64,000 nucleotides of DNA, from assembly GCA_020161295.1 (NCBI GenBank), contig JAIUOA010000001.1, positions 124,001-188,000 of the forward strand, read 5' to 3'. Of this stretch, positions 42,999 to 53,488 are shown one piece after another (the stretch's first letter is position 1; the number at the start of each line of letters is the position of its first letter). This DNA is from Bacillota bacterium. GTDB lineage: Bacteria; Bacillota; Clostridia; Peptostreptococcales; Acidaminobacteraceae. A program made the position numbers and the translations under genes. The notes under the pieces are model-generated. The model saw only the letters and a list, made by a program, of their open reading frames with translations, searched no databases and had not been told where the DNA came from.

Positions 42999-43892
42999 AT
43001 GCGCTATTTTGAACGGATTGTCACTAAACAACAGTTGATTTCTTTTGAAGCGGATATGCTAAAACACTTAAAGAATCATTGTTTTCAGTCGTTCGACAGC
43101 TTTATCGATCCCCATTCCAGCTGTTACTATTTAAAATATACTCGAAAGGTATCTTCCGTTACGCTTAATTCGAAGATGAATGAGGGCAATTGGTCAAATG
43201 CTCAAGTGGTTGAACTTATTGAAAGCCTGATCCTTCTTCACCAGTATTGCCTAGATTATCTGTTGGACATAAAAAAAATTGATTTTTCACCCGCTACCAT
43301 CGATTATGATTTTGAAGCACACGAATATCAGTGGCGTTACTGGCCTCTTCATGACTATGAAAGTCACATGTCCCTTAACCAGCTCATCAGAGAGGTTTTA
43401 TGGCACACGGGTGAACTGCGGCACCTAATGGCATCAACTGAACAAAACATGACACTGAGCCATTTGAAAAGCCTACTTGATGCCATTAACAGCAAACCGG
43501 AGACCGCTTATTCAAAGCATAAGCCATTTTCATTTTTTAAGAAGAAAAAGCCTTTCGATGAAGGATACCGAAATCCGGTTAATGAAAATAAAACCTCTTA
43601 TCAGAAGACGCATTCCATGCTGGTCAATCGAAGTGCACCAGAGCAATCTTACCCATTTCAGTACGAATACACCGAAATTGGCCGAGATGAAAAGTGTGCC
43701 ATAAAGTTATATGACGCTTCCATCAGCCGATTCCACGCGGTAATTCATCGCATAGAAGATTCCTTTTATATCACTGACACCGCATCCACGAATGGCACCT
43801 ATATAAATGGAGTCCGAATCGACCATAAAACGCTGCTTGTCAATGGAGATATCCTCCAATTAGGTGACAAAGAATTCATTTTTATACGCTAA
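42999..43892 (+). CDS. DUF6382-FHA domain protein of the Tad-like operon
   Basis: A 297-residue protein. Residues 1-160 resemble the N-terminal DUF6382 domain found in clostridial pilus-type operons, then comes a basic linker (KPFSFFKKKKPFDEGYR), and residues about 215-297 are a FHA domain: YEYTEIGRDEKCAIKLYDASISRFHAVIHR, TASTNGTYINGVRI, LVNGDILQLGDKEFIF. All key FHA positions (GR, S-RFHA, NGT) are kept, so it should bind a phosphothreonine peptide. No kinase is close by. It closes the operon. Confidence 0.85.
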   Translation: MRYFERIVTKQQLISFEADMLKHLKNHCFQSFDSFIDPHSSCYYLKYTRKVSSVTLNSKMNEGNWSNAQVVELIESLILLHQYCLDYLLDIKKIDFSPATIDYDFEAHEYQWRYWPLHDYESHMSLNQLIREVLWHTGELRHLMASTEQNMTLSHLKSLLDAINSKPETAYSKHKPFSFFKKKKPFDEGYRNPVNENKTSYQKTHSMLVNRSAPEQSYPFQYEYTEIGRDEKCAIKLYDASISRFHAVIHRIEDSFYITDTASTNGTYINGVRIDHKTLLVNGDILQLGDKEFIFIR

Positions 43893-43965
43893 CTTTTGTG
43901 ATATTATATTAAGGTAATTGCAAAAGTCAGGCGCAGACGTGCCCTAAATAGCGAGGAGTTTAAAA

Positions 43966-44505
43966 ATGAAAAACGATGTTAAAAATGTTCTTTACTCTGA
44001 AAGCGTTATTAAGTCAAAGGTTGAAGAGCTTGCAAAACGCATTTCTGAAGATTATGCAGACAAGGAACTCTTATTGATTGGTGTATTAAAGGGTGCCAAT
44101 GTTTTCATGTGCGACTTGATGAGAGAAATCACATTTCCCATTCAAATCGATTTTATTGCCGCTTCCAGTTATGGACATTCAACAGAAAGCTCAGGCGTCG
44201 TTAAAATCATCAAAGATTTGGATTACAGCATTGAAGGTAAGCATGTGATCATCGTAGAAGACATCATCGATACTGGACTTACTTTGAAATACTTGATTGA
44301 AAATTTCAAATCACGTCAGCCTAAAAGCCTTGAAATCTGTACATTACTTGATAAACCCGAACGCAGGATTGCACATCTGGAAGTAAAATACACTGGTTTT
44401 CAAATTCCAGACGAGTTCATCGTGGGATATGGCATCGATTATGCTGAGCGTTATAGAAACTTACCTTACATTGCAACCTTAAAGGAAAGTGTTTATAGTA
44501 AATAA
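43966..44505 (+). CDS. hpt: Hypoxanthine phosphoribosyltransferase
   Basis: A 179-residue type I phosphoribosyltransferase that salvages hypoxanthine (and often guanine) with PRPP. The PRPP loop is VIIVEDIIDTGLTLKYL near 102-118; LLIGVLKGANVFMCDL and the terminal FIVGYGIDYAERYRNLPYIATLK are HPRT-specific. Length matches the family. A GAGGAG site precedes it. Confidence 0.94.
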   Translation: MKNDVKNVLYSESVIKSKVEELAKRISEDYADKELLLIGVLKGANVFMCDLMREITFPIQIDFIAASSYGHSTESSGVVKIIKDLDYSIEGKHVIIVEDIIDTGLTLKYLIENFKSRQPKSLEICTLLDKPERRIAHLEVKYTGFQIPDEFIVGYGIDYAERYRNLPYIATLKESVYSK

Positions 44506-44553
44506 TCACTCAGTGCCTTATTGTATACTCTTTATAAAAATTCGGTTTCTAAT

Positions 44554-44582
44554 TTGACGATTGGGTATCAATCCATTATGAT
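44554..44582 (+). promoter_or_regulatory. Promoter of deoC
   Basis: TTGACG (44554-44559) and TATGAT (44577-44582) are 17 bases apart, 30 bases ahead of the deoC start. Confidence 0.7.
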
Positions 44583-44611
44583 GAAACTGACAAATAAAAA
44601 GAGGTGAAATA

Positions 44612-45280
44612 ATGAATATTGCAAAAACCATCGATCATACGATTTTAAAACCAAATGTCACCGATGCTGAAGTCATCAAAGTGTGTGACGAAGCAAAAGA
44701 ATACGGTTTCTTTTCCGTATGTGTCAATCCCTATTTCGTACCACTTGTGGCTGAACAGTTAAAGGGGAGCGATGTAAAGGTTACTTCAGTGATCGGATTT
44801 CCGCTCGGAGCGAACACATCGATCATCAAAGCCGCTGAGGCAAAGCAAGCTGTAGAAGATGGCGCTAACGAAATCGACATGGTCATCAATGTCTCCGCAT
44901 TAAAGGATGGCAAATACGATTTCGTACAAAGCGATATAAAGGCAGTTGTAGATGCCATCGCTGGAAAAGCCATTTTAAAAGTCATTCTCGAAACCTGTTT
45001 ACTCACAAAAGACGAAATTGTTAAGGCATCTGAGTTATCAAAAGCTGCTGGCGCGAATTTCGTTAAAACATCTACCGGTTTCAGCACAGGTGGTGCTACC
45101 GAAGAAGACGTAAGATTGATGAAGCAAACGGTTGGTGATGCGCTAGAAGTAAAAGCATCAGGTGGCGTTCGTGACTTTGAAACCGCTAAAAAAATGATTG
45201 AAGCAGGGGCTACTAGAATCGGTGCATCTGCATCTGTCGACATCGTTTTAAAGAGTAAAAGTAGTACTTCAGATTATTAA
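44612..45280 (+). CDS. deoC: Deoxyribose-phosphate aldolase
   Basis: A 222-residue TIM-barrel aldolase that splits 2-deoxyribose 5-phosphate to glyceraldehyde 3-phosphate and acetaldehyde in nucleoside breakdown. The Schiff-base Lys is in [15 protein letters not shown], and the second catalytic Lys in [23 protein letters not shown] and [10 protein letters not shown] are also typical. It has its own promoter and terminator. Confidence 0.95.
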   Translation: MNIAKTIDHTILKPNVTDAEVIKVCDEAKEYGFFSVCVNPYFVPLVAEQLKGSDVKVTSVIGFPLGANTSIIKAAEAKQAVEDGANEIDMVINVSALKDGKYDFVQSDIKAVVDAIAGKAILKVILETCLLTKDEIVKASELSKAAGANFVKTSTGFSTGGATEEDVRLMKQTVGDALEVKASGGVRDFETAKKMIEAGATRIGASASVDIVLKSKSSTSDY

Positions 45281-45283
45281 AAT

Positions 45284-45325
45284 AAACTCGGGTTTGCATA
45301 ATCATATTATGTTAACCCGAGTTTT
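45284..45325 (+). terminator. Intrinsic terminator of deoC
   Basis: AAACTCGGGTT and AACCCGAGTTT form a perfect 11-bp stem, followed by TTTT. Confidence 0.92.
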
Positions 45326-45404
45326 TTATTTCACTCTCTGACTTCCAAATCAAGCCATTTGTCTATATAATAGTGTTAAGACCGGACATGAGGTGGCACT
45401 AAGC

Positions 45405-46565
45405 ATGAACCTTAAAGACTTAAAACTTCCCGTTTTTTCGAAATATGTCATCCTGGCGACACTTATCATACTCATAATGACGCGTACGCCGATTTGGCAA
45501 ACGATTGAAGCGGGGATTTCTCCGATCATCGTTTCCTTGGTGTTGGCGTATACGCTGGATTATATGGTGCGATTCTTTATGGCCAAATTCAAAATACCGC
45601 GTCCATTCGCCATCCTGATTTCTGTGATCATTTTTTTAGCATTGATTTTTACATTAGGCATTATCGTAATTCCAAGCATTATAGATGCTGTCAGCTCTCT
45701 AATTAAAGCGATTTCAAATATCGATATGAAGGCCCTGATAGAAGTCACAGGCATTCAAAATATCGACTTCGATAATGCTTACCTTAAACAGTTCCAGCAA
45801 AGCATCATCGACACGATTGCCCCGATTTTACAAAAGGCGACGAATTTTACCGGGACAGCTGTGCTCGTGGTGGTGACGGAGCTTCAAAAGATTACATCCG
45901 GCATTATTTCATTTATCGTTTCATTCGTGATCGCCATCTATATGTTAGGTGAAAAGCGTGATTTACTGGCACGGATTAAGCGAACCGCCTATGCTTATTT
46001 AAACGATCGACAGGTTCATACGGTCTATTATGTGTCTCATCTTGCCAACCGATTATTTAAGGACTTCGTCATCGGTAAGTTCATCGATAGTACGATTATA
46101 GGCTTCTTATCGTATTTTCTTTTCGCGATATTTGACTTCGAGTATGCTGTCTTGATCGCTTTGATCGTGGGCATCACAAATATGATTCCTTATTTTGGAC
46201 CTTTTATCGGCGCTGTTCCTGCCGCCATAATCACCTTGATTGCCAATCCGAGCCACCCAATAGATGTCTTCTACATGCTCTTATTAATATTTGCGATTCA
46301 GCAGCTGGACGGATTAGTGATAGGCCCCTTTATCTTAGGTGACTCCATCGGCGTCAGCGCCTTTTGGATTATCGTCTCCGTTACAGTAGGGGGCGCTGCG
46401 TTTGGTGTTCTAGGCATGTTTTTAGGCGTACCAGCTTGTGTACTGATTAAAACGCTAATCGAAGAGGATGTTCATAAAAAACTATCCGCGAAGGGTTATG
46501 AAGGTCTAGAAACGGATCAAATGAAAACAAAAGTAACGAAACACATGCGAAAAAAACCATCATAA
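45405..46565 (+). CDS. AI-2E family transporter
   Basis: A 386-residue membrane protein of the AI-2E/YueF family (PF01594) with about seven helices. Typical segments: ISPIIVSLVLAYTLDYMV, FIVSFVIAIYMLGEKRDLL, GITNMIPYFGPFIGAVPAAIITL, QQLDGLVIGPFILGDSIGVSAFWIIVSV and FGVLGMFLGVPACVLIKTL. Despite the family name most members do not carry AI-2; some are Na+/H+ antiporters. GAGGTGG lies 9 bases before the ATG at 45405 (an in-frame GTG at 45393 is an alternative). It lies 10 bases before the response regulator gene. Confidence 0.9.
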   Translation: MNLKDLKLPVFSKYVILATLIILIMTRTPIWQTIEAGISPIIVSLVLAYTLDYMVRFFMAKFKIPRPFAILISVIIFLALIFTLGIIVIPSIIDAVSSLIKAISNIDMKALIEVTGIQNIDFDNAYLKQFQQSIIDTIAPILQKATNFTGTAVLVVVTELQKITSGIISFIVSFVIAIYMLGEKRDLLARIKRTAYAYLNDRQVHTVYYVSHLANRLFKDFVIGKFIDSTIIGFLSYFLFAIFDFEYAVLIALIVGITNMIPYFGPFIGAVPAAIITLIANPSHPIDVFYMLLLIFAIQQLDGLVIGPFILGDSIGVSAFWIIVSVTVGGAAFGVLGMFLGVPACVLIKTLIEEDVHKKLSAKGYEGLETDQMKTKVTKHMRKKPS

Positions 46566-46575
46566 GGAGCGTATT

Positions 46576-47397
46576 ATGACGCATATCATGGTCACCGATA
46601 TTAATGCTACCACTTCATTTAGAATTAAAAAACTCCTGGAAGGCATTCCTGTGGAAATCATCACCACGACTACCATCTTCGAGTCCATCAACCGTGCTGG
46701 TAATCTCCAGTCCACGCTGGACATGGTTATTATCGATGTAAATCTTGGTCCTGAAGATGGTTATGAGCTGATTGCCAAGTTGAAAGACATTAATCCTAAC
46801 ATCATGGTGATCATCGTCACGAGTTTAAATACCCGAAAGTCGTTTGTGCGTGCCATTAGGGTTGGTGCTGCCGATTATATCTTAAAGCCATTTGAGGATG
46901 ACTATCTCAGGGGGAAACTGCTTCAACACATCAAATTGATCAATGATGCGAAGGCATTGTCACCAGGCGCTTCTCAAAAGCAAATCGACACATCGATTTA
47001 TAATGCGGTTAAAAAGGCGGTACGTGAAAACCACGAGCTTTTAATCGGCTTACTTATCGTCTATAATAAAAAGAACCCAGCGCAATCGGCAAACAACGTT
47101 AGGGATATTACGCTCTTAAAGGGATTATTTAGAGAAATTGAGGGTTCATTAAACTTTGATGATGAAGTGTACGCCCACGGTAATAATGGCTATGTCATCG
47201 TCATGCATCGGAAAAACATGCATGCAAAACCTGTGGTCATCGAGTTTTTCAATAACCTTTGCGAGCAATATTTTACTGAAAAAGGGATCGATGAATTTGC
47301 ATATGAGATTGAGTTCATCAATTTACCAAATGAGATTGATCCACGCCAAAATGCGCTTAGCGTCCTTGCACAGCGCATCGAAAAAAACATCGGATAG
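46576..47397 (+). CDS. Response regulator with unusual, possibly degenerate GGDEF-like output domain
   Basis: A 273-residue protein. Residues 1-120 are a CheY-like receiver with Asp54 (VIIDVNLGPEDGYEL), Thr in IIVTSLN and Lys in YILKPFEDDYL. The remaining 150 residues have no helix-turn-helix. The order ELLIGLLIVYNKKN, then LFREIEGSLNFDDEVYAHGNNGYVIVMHRK, then VIEFFNNLCEQYF resembles the backbone of a GGDEF cyclase domain, with the GGDEF site replaced by HGNNGY. That would make it catalytically dead. No cognate kinase is nearby. Confidence 0.75.
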   Translation: MTHIMVTDINATTSFRIKKLLEGIPVEIITTTTIFESINRAGNLQSTLDMVIIDVNLGPEDGYELIAKLKDINPNIMVIIVTSLNTRKSFVRAIRVGAADYILKPFEDDYLRGKLLQHIKLINDAKALSPGASQKQIDTSIYNAVKKAVRENHELLIGLLIVYNKKNPAQSANNVRDITLLKGLFREIEGSLNFDDEVYAHGNNGYVIVMHRKNMHAKPVVIEFFNNLCEQYFTEKGIDEFAYEIEFINLPNEIDPRQNALSVLAQRIEKNIG

Positions 47398-47408
47398 CTT
47401 GATTTATT

Positions 47409-47440
47409 AGGGCCTTCACTTATGTGAAAGGTCCTTTTTT
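47409..47440 (+). terminator. Intrinsic terminator after the response regulator
   Basis: GGGCCTTCAC pairs with GTGAAAGGTCC (one bulged A, one G-U pair) around TTAT, and TTTTTT follows. Confidence 0.75.
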
Positions 47441-47544
47441 ATTACAAAATTTTTAATAAAATTCCTTCTTTTCTTTTTTTACAAAAAGGTCTATAATAAT
47501 ATTAGTTTGTTCACTGCATAATTTGAATTGACCTGAGGTGTCAT

Positions 47545-50500
47545 ATGAAGCAAACGTATAATGTGGGTGTGGACGTGGGATCCACCACCGTTAAGATGGT
47601 CATTCTCGATGAGGATGGCCACATTGTATTCAAGGATTATCGCCGCCACTTTTCCGATGTGAAAAACACGGTGAAAATGTTGTTCGAGGATGCTCGAGCC
47701 ATGCTGTCAAACGCGACTTTAAAAATGATGATTACGGGGTCTGCAGGACTAGGTCTCGCTGAAAGCCTAAATATAAGCTTCATTCAAGAAGTCATCGCGT
47801 GTTCAAAAGCGATTAAGAAACTGGCACCACAAACGGACGTCGCCATCGAGCTCGGTGGGGAAGACGCAAAAATCATGTATTTTGGTAACGCAGTGGAGCA
47901 GCGTATGAATGGCACCTGTGCCGGAGGTACTGGCTCCTTCATCGACCAAATGTCCTCTTTGTTAAAAACGGATGCCGACGGTCTTAATGCCCTTGCCAGA
48001 GACCATAAAGAGATTTACCCCATCGCTTCCAGGTGTGGCGTATTTGCAAAAACCGATATTCAGCCCCTTCTCAACGAAGGAGCTTCTCGCGAAGACATTG
48101 CAGCTTCTGTACTTCAGGCTGTGGTGAACCAAACGATAAGCGGCCTCGCCTGTGGTAAACCCATCCGCGGTAAGGTGGCTTTTTTAGGTGGACCATTATC
48201 GTTTCTGCCAGAGCTGAAAAAACGATTTGAAATCACCTTGAACCTTACTGATGACGAAATCGTCAGACTAGACCATACCCAATACTTCGTCGCCATAGGT
48301 GCGGCACTGTCATCCACAGAATCTGAAGCCTTCGAACCCCAATGTCTTTATGATCGCATGCCCAATATCTATTGCGAAAGCCCTGATTCGAAGGAAAAAT
48401 TAGATAGACTGTTCGAAACCGATGAGGACTATACCGCCTTCAAACATAGGCACAGCCAGCACCGCGTGCAAACAGCCGAACTATCAGAGACTACCGGGAA
48501 CCTATATCTCGGCATCGATGCTGGCTCCACTACGACGAAAATCGCCGTCATCAACAGCCAAAAGGAGTTGGTCTTTTCCCATTATGGTTCCAATGAAGGA
48601 AACCCGCTCAGTACGACCATCAAGGCCCTTCAAAAATTTTATGACATGAAAAACCCGGACGCTGAAATCGTTTTCAGTACGGTGACCGGCTATGGCGAAA
48701 GTCTTATTAAAGCGGCATTAAAACTGGATCATGGTGAAATCGAAACGGTCGCACACTATAAAGGGGCTGATTACTTTTTACCTGGCGTAGATTCGATACT
48801 CGACATCGGTGGACAGGACATGAAAAGCCTTCGCGTCAACGAAGGGGTCATCCATTCAATCATGCTCAACGAAGCCTGTTCCTCAGGCTGTGGTTCATTT
48901 ATCGAAACCTTTGCCCAGTCTGTGAATCATACGGTTCAAGATTTCTCTAAACTCGGGTTGATGTCTGATAATCCCGTGGATTTAGGCACGCGTTGCACAG
49001 TCTTTATGAACTCGCGCGTCAAGCAGGCTCAAAAAGAAGGCGCCACAGTAGGGGACATCTCAGCGGGCATTTCCATGTCCGTGGTTAAAAACGCCCTGTT
49101 TAAAGTCATTCGCATGCGTTCAGCCAGTGATTTAGGTGAAAAGATAGTCGTTCAAGGCGGAACCTTCTATAACGATGCCGTTTTACGTGCGCTGGAAATC
49201 CTTACAGGGAGAGAAGTGGTGCGCCCCGATATCGCAGGCATCATGGGGGCTTTTGGCGCGGCACTGATTTCGCTAGAGCGTTACACCGAAGGCTATCAAA
49301 CAGCGATGCTTTCACCAGAAGCCCTTCAGCGGTTTTCATCTTCGACCAGCACGAAACGATGTACATTATGCGGCAATCATTGTCAGCTCACCTTAAACCA
49401 TTTTTCTGATGATCGTCAATACATCACCGGAAATCGATGCGAACGGGGTGCGGGGATTGAAGTGTCTGAAAACACGCTTCCAAACCTCTACGATTATAAA
49501 CTCGGTAGAGTTTTTGATTTCCCTGTATTATCAAGAGCTGAAGCCAAGCGTGGTGTGATCGGCATTCCTAGAGTGCTGAACCTCTATGAGGATTATCCTT
49601 TCTGGGCAGCATTTTTTACAGATTTGGGGTATCGTGTGGAGCTATCGACCCGTTCCTCTCGAAAAATCTATGAGCTGGGCATGGAAACCATCCCTTCGGA
49701 GAGCGTTTGCTATCCAGCAAAGCTGGTACATGGCCACATCGAAGACCTTATAAAACGCAAGGTTGACCGAATTTTCTATCCTTGCATTCCTTATAATACC
49801 AGGGAAGACCAAGGGGCAAATAATCACTATAATTGCCCTGTAGTGACTTCTTATCCTGAAACCATCCACGTCAACGTCGATCACATCAAGAATAAACAGG
49901 TCCACTATCACCATCCATTTTTACCGATCGATGCCCCTGAGCGTATGAAGAAAAGACTCTTTGAAGAACTGTCCTCATGGGGTCTGACTCAAAAAGAAGT
50001 CTACGCGGCAGTGGAGAAGGGCTATCAGGCATTATCAGCATACAAGTCTGATGTCAGACATCAAGGAGAAATGGCGCTTAAGTACCTTGAACAGCACGGT
50101 GTAAAGGGAATCGTATTAGCAGGCCGACCTTATCATATCGATCCTGAGATTAATCACGGAATCCCTGAACTCATAAAGTCGTACGGCTTCGCAGTAATTT
50201 CCGAAGATGCCATCGCGCATCTCGACGTCATCGACCGACCATTACGCGTCGTTGATCAATGGGTATACCATACACGGCTTTATGCGGCTGCGCAGTTTGT
50301 TTCAAAACGAACCCATCTAGAGCTGGTACAGCTCAACTCTTTTGGGTGCGGTCTGGATGCGGTGACCTCCGATCAAGTGAAAGAAATACTTGAACGCTCC
50401 GGTAAGATCAGCACACTCATTAAAATCGACGAAATCAATAACTTAGGTGCCATTAGAATTCGCATCAGATCATTGATTGCTGCCATCGCCGAACGCGATA

Positions 50501-51771
50501 AGCGCTGCTTTATACCTGAAATTGCCGAGGTAAAAGCAAATCGGGTCATATTCACAGAAGAAATGCGTAAAACGCACACGATATTAGTCCCTCAAATGTC
50601 ACCCATCCATTTTCAGTTCATCGAATCTGCACTAAGACCTGAAGGCTATCACTTCGAGGTGCTTCCCGCAGTGGATACACATGCCATCGACGAAGGGCTC
50701 AAGTACGTGAACAACGATGCTTGCTATCCATCCATCCTTGTCGTGGGCCAAATGATGAAAGCATTAAACTCTGGTAAATACGACCTTGATAAAACGGCCT
50801 TAATCATCACCCAGACCGGCGGCGGCTGTCGTGCGACCAACTACATCGCTTTTATCCGTCAAGCGCTGAAGAGCGCAAATATGGAGCATGTGCCGGTAAT
50901 CAGCTTAAATGCACTTGGCCTGGAATCAAACCCTGGCTTCAAGCTCACGAAGCCATTAGTGGAGAAACTCGTACAGAGCATGCTTTACGGCGATCTGTTT
51001 ATGCGCGTTCTTTATAAAACCAGACCCTATGAGCTAGAAGCAGGTTCTGCAAACCAGTTATATGAAACCTGGGTTGAGCGCTGCAAAGCCGCGCTGGTCA
51101 AAGGAGACCGCAGAACATTTTCACTAAATGTAAAGCAGATCGTAAACGATTTTGACGCCTTACCCCTTAAGGAAATAAGCAAGCCTAAGGTGGGATTGGT
51201 CGGCGAAATCCTCGTCAAGTTTCATCCGACTGCTAATAACAACATCGTTGATCTGATCGAACGCGAGGGTGCTGAAGCGGTTATGCCAGATCTGGTGGAT
51301 TTTTTCGCCTATACTGCCTATAATAGCGTCATTAAAAACAAATATCTATCCGGGTCAATGAAAGGGCGGCTCACCAGCGAGGTCCTAATCGCACTGATTA
51401 ATCATTACAGAAGCCCAATGGTGAAAGCCCTAGAAAATAGTAAACGTTTCGAACCGCCAAAATCCATCAAAGCCCTGGGAGAGCTTGCTAAGCCGCATTT
51501 ATCACTCTGTAACCAAACAGGTGAAGGGTGGTTTTTAACTGCTGAGATGATCGAACTGATTCATAGCGGGGTCGATAACATCGTCTGTATGCAGCCTTTT
51601 GCCTGCTTACCAAATCACATCACCGGTAAGGGCATGATTAAAGAGCTTAAGAGCAGCTATCCTTCCTCGAACATCGTCGCCATCGATTATGATCCAGGCG
51701 CAAGCGAGGTTAATCAAGTCAATCGAATCAAGCTCATGCTCAGTACAGCCCATGAAAAGATTCAGCAGTAA
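47545..51771 (+). CDS. 2-hydroxyacyl-CoA dehydratase-type activase, double ASKHA domain
   Basis: A 1408-residue protein. Two BadF/HgdC-like ASKHA ATPase domains open with [11 protein letters not shown] (7-17) and [11 protein letters not shown] (about 321-331). Each has the paired cysteines that ligate the interdomain Fe-S cluster in HgdC: Cys125 ([10 protein letters not shown]) with Cys164 (SRCGVF), and the second pair in ACSSGCGSF and TRCTVF. A Cys-rich motif CTLCGNHC follows near 605, then a long DUF2229-type and a C-terminal HgdB-like region (about 1000-1400) with conserved [10 protein letters not shown]. Short relatives activate radical-dehydratases by ATP-driven electron transfer; the role of the long form is not settled. 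No dehydratase genes are next to it. Confidence 0.88.
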   Translation: MKQTYNVGVDVGSTTVKMVILDEDGHIVFKDYRRHFSDVKNTVKMLFEDARAMLSNATLKMMITGSAGLGLAESLNISFIQEVIACSKAIKKLAPQTDVAIELGGEDAKIMYFGNAVEQRMNGTCAGGTGSFIDQMSSLLKTDADGLNALARDHKEIYPIASRCGVFAKTDIQPLLNEGASREDIAASVLQAVVNQTISGLACGKPIRGKVAFLGGPLSFLPELKKRFEITLNLTDDEIVRLDHTQYFVAIGAALSSTESEAFEPQCLYDRMPNIYCESPDSKEKLDRLFETDEDYTAFKHRHSQHRVQTAELSETTGNLYLGIDAGSTTTKIAVINSQKELVFSHYGSNEGNPLSTTIKALQKFYDMKNPDAEIVFSTVTGYGESLIKAALKLDHGEIETVAHYKGADYFLPGVDSILDIGGQDMKSLRVNEGVIHSIMLNEACSSGCGSFIETFAQSVNHTVQDFSKLGLMSDNPVDLGTRCTVFMNSRVKQAQKEGATVGDISAGISMSVVKNALFKVIRMRSASDLGEKIVVQGGTFYNDAVLRALEILTGREVVRPDIAGIMGAFGAALISLERYTEGYQTAMLSPEALQRFSSSTSTKRCTLCGNHCQLTLNHFSDDRQYITGNRCERGAGIEVSENTLPNLYDYKLGRVFDFPVLSRAEAKRGVIGIPRVLNLYEDYPFWAAFFTDLGYRVELSTRSSRKIYELGMETIPSESVCYPAKLVHGHIEDLIKRKVDRIFYPCIPYNTREDQGANNHYNCPVVTSYPETIHVNVDHIKNKQVHYHHPFLPIDAPERMKKRLFEELSSWGLTQKEVYAAVEKGYQALSAYKSDVRHQGEMALKYLEQHGVKGIVLAGRPYHIDPEINHGIPELIKSYGFAVISEDAIAHLDVIDRPLRVVDQWVYHTRLYAAAQFVSKRTHLELVQLNSFGCGLDAVTSDQVKEILERSGKISTLIKIDEINNLGAIRIRIRSLIAAIAERDKRCFIPEIAEVKANRVIFTEEMRKTHTILVPQMSPIHFQFIESALRPEGYHFEVLPAVDTHAIDEGLKYVNNDACYPSILVVGQMMKALNSGKYDLDKTALIITQTGGGCRATNYIAFIRQALKSANMEHVPVISLNALGLESNPGFKLTKPLVEKLVQSMLYGDLFMRVLYKTRPYELEAGSANQLYETWVERCKAALVKGDRRTFSLNVKQIVNDFDALPLKEISKPKVGLVGEILVKFHPTANNNIVDLIEREGAEAVMPDLVDFFAYTAYNSVIKNKYLSGSMKGRLTSEVLIALINHYRSPMVKALENSKRFEPPKSIKALGELAKPHLSLCNQTGEGWFLTAEMIELIHSGVDNIVCMQPFACLPNHITGKGMIKELKSSYPSSNIVAIDYDPGASEVNQVNRIKLMLSTAHEKIQQ

Positions 51772-51788
51772 ACGGATGTTACAAAATA

Positions 51789-51815
51789 GAAGGATGCCTC
51801 GGCATCCTTTTTTGT
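51789..51815 (+). terminator. Intrinsic terminator after the activase gene
   Basis: AAGGATGCC and GGCATCCTT pair, followed by TTTTT. Confidence 0.85.
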
Positions 51816-51854
51816 GTTATAATGATGGATGATAAAGTGAAAGGAGCAATTGAA

Positions 51855-53480
51855 ATGGAAGACAAAGTTCTAATATTCGGACACAAAAATCCAGACACAG
51901 ACAGCATCACCTCCGCAATCGCTTACTCATATCTCAAAAATGCTCAAGGGTTTAACACCGAGCCCTGCATGCTAGGTGAAATTCCCAAAGAAGCGGCTTT
52001 TGTCTTAAATTACTTCGGGAAAGAAGAACCACGTCTACTGGACAATGTGAAAATTCAGCTTAAGGATTTGGATTATGATAAAATAATCCCGCTTGAGCCA
52101 TCCAATTCAATTCTCAAGGCCTACAACCATATGAATGCCCATAAGATCAGAACATTACCCATCGTCGATCCAGAGGGGTATCTTATTGGTATTGCAACCA
52201 TGAAGGACATCGCCATGAACGCCATCAACGGCGATTACCATTCCATTCATACGACCTTCAATAATATCCGCAGTGATTTAAATGGGGAGATCCTAAATTA
52301 TGGCCACAGTGATATTAACGGCCACATCGTCATTACCGCCTTTCACGACAGCACCATTATCAAGCAACAGCGCATCGAACCGGATTCCATCGTCATCACA
52401 GGCGACCGATTCGACATTATCGAACACGCCATTCTCGTTAAGGTTCAGTTAATCATCGTCACAGGTGATTTAGAGATTCCAGAGCTGCTGATAGAAAAGG
52501 CGAAGGTGAGTGGCGTAAACGTCATCAGAACCCATTATGACACTTATTCCACCTCTAAGCTCATCAACCAGACGAACTTTATTAGCACCATCATGCAATC
52601 TGAGCGCATCATGAAGTTTAAAGTCGACGAGTATTTAGAGAACTGTAAGGAAGTCATCCAATCCTCAAAGCATTCAAAGTTCCCGATAGTAGACGGCCAA
52701 GGCAAATACTTAGGGTTTATCGGCCGGACGCACTTTTTAAACCCAACCAAAAAAAATGTCATCCTCGTGGATCATAACGAGTACGCTCAATCCGCTGAAG
52801 GCTTAAATGAGGCGGAGGTTTTAGAGATCATCGATCACCATAAAATCGGCGATATCAATACAGCGCTACCGATCACCTTCCGAAATATGCCAGTGGGGAG
52901 CACCAACACCATCATTTTCCAGCTTTATAAGGAGTCTAAAGTCGATATTCCGAAATCGATCGCTGGTTTGATGCTGTCAGGAATCGTGTCTGACACCCTC
53001 TTTTTAAAATCGCCGACCACCACCTATTTTGATGAACACGCTGTCAACACCTTAAAAGACATCGCTCAGATCGACCTCCAAAATTACGCGATGGAAATGT
53101 TTAAAAGCGGCACCTCATTGGATGGTCGTTCAGAGTCGGACGTATTCTTTAACGATTTTAAGGAGTTTGTTCTTGAAGGCTATAAAATTGGGATTTCTCA
53201 AGTTTTTACCCTTAACTTTGATGAAATTGCCGCAAATCAAGACGGTTATCTAAAGCTCATTCAATCCATTCATGAATCGCGGGACCATTATTTGACCCTA
53301 ATGCTGGTAACCGACATTATCAAGGAAGGATCCTATACGCTATTTGAAAGCCGTCATGAACGCTTGCTCAATATGGCATTTGGAAAGGTTGTAGAGCAGG
53401 GAACCTTCATCGATTCTCTGGTTTCTAGGAAGAAACAAATTATTCCGATGATTATCAATGCCATCAATGCACTTAAATAG
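51855..53480 (+). CDS. CBS-domain family II inorganic pyrophosphatase (Mn-dependent)
   Basis: A 541-residue pyrophosphatase. The DHH part is split: GHKNPDTDS at 9-17 and VDHNE and IDHHKIGD later (about 305-330). Between them a CBS pair (about 70-130 and 245-300, LPIVDPEGYLIGI and FPIVDGQGKYLGFI) encloses a DRTGG-like domain. The C-terminal DHHA2 domain has RKKQIIP at the end. Such CBS-PPases hydrolyse pyrophosphate and are controlled by adenine nucleotides. AAAGGAG supports the ATG at 51855, 11 codons after the first ATG in the frame. Confidence 0.92.
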   Translation: MEDKVLIFGHKNPDTDSITSAIAYSYLKNAQGFNTEPCMLGEIPKEAAFVLNYFGKEEPRLLDNVKIQLKDLDYDKIIPLEPSNSILKAYNHMNAHKIRTLPIVDPEGYLIGIATMKDIAMNAINGDYHSIHTTFNNIRSDLNGEILNYGHSDINGHIVITAFHDSTIIKQQRIEPDSIVITGDRFDIIEHAILVKVQLIIVTGDLEIPELLIEKAKVSGVNVIRTHYDTYSTSKLINQTNFISTIMQSERIMKFKVDEYLENCKEVIQSSKHSKFPIVDGQGKYLGFIGRTHFLNPTKKNVILVDHNEYAQSAEGLNEAEVLEIIDHHKIGDINTALPITFRNMPVGSTNTIIFQLYKESKVDIPKSIAGLMLSGIVSDTLFLKSPTTTYFDEHAVNTLKDIAQIDLQNYAMEMFKSGTSLDGRSESDVFFNDFKEFVLEGYKIGISQVFTLNFDEIAANQDGYLKLIQSIHESRDHYLTLMLVTDIIKEGSYTLFESRHERLLNMAFGKVVEQGTFIDSLVSRKKQIIPMIINAINALK

Positions 53481-53488
53481 GAGGATTC

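Noticed and set aside
44731..45243. Long minus-strand frame in deoC
   Set aside because: deoC has clear Schiff-base motifs on the plus strand; the antisense frame has no known domain.
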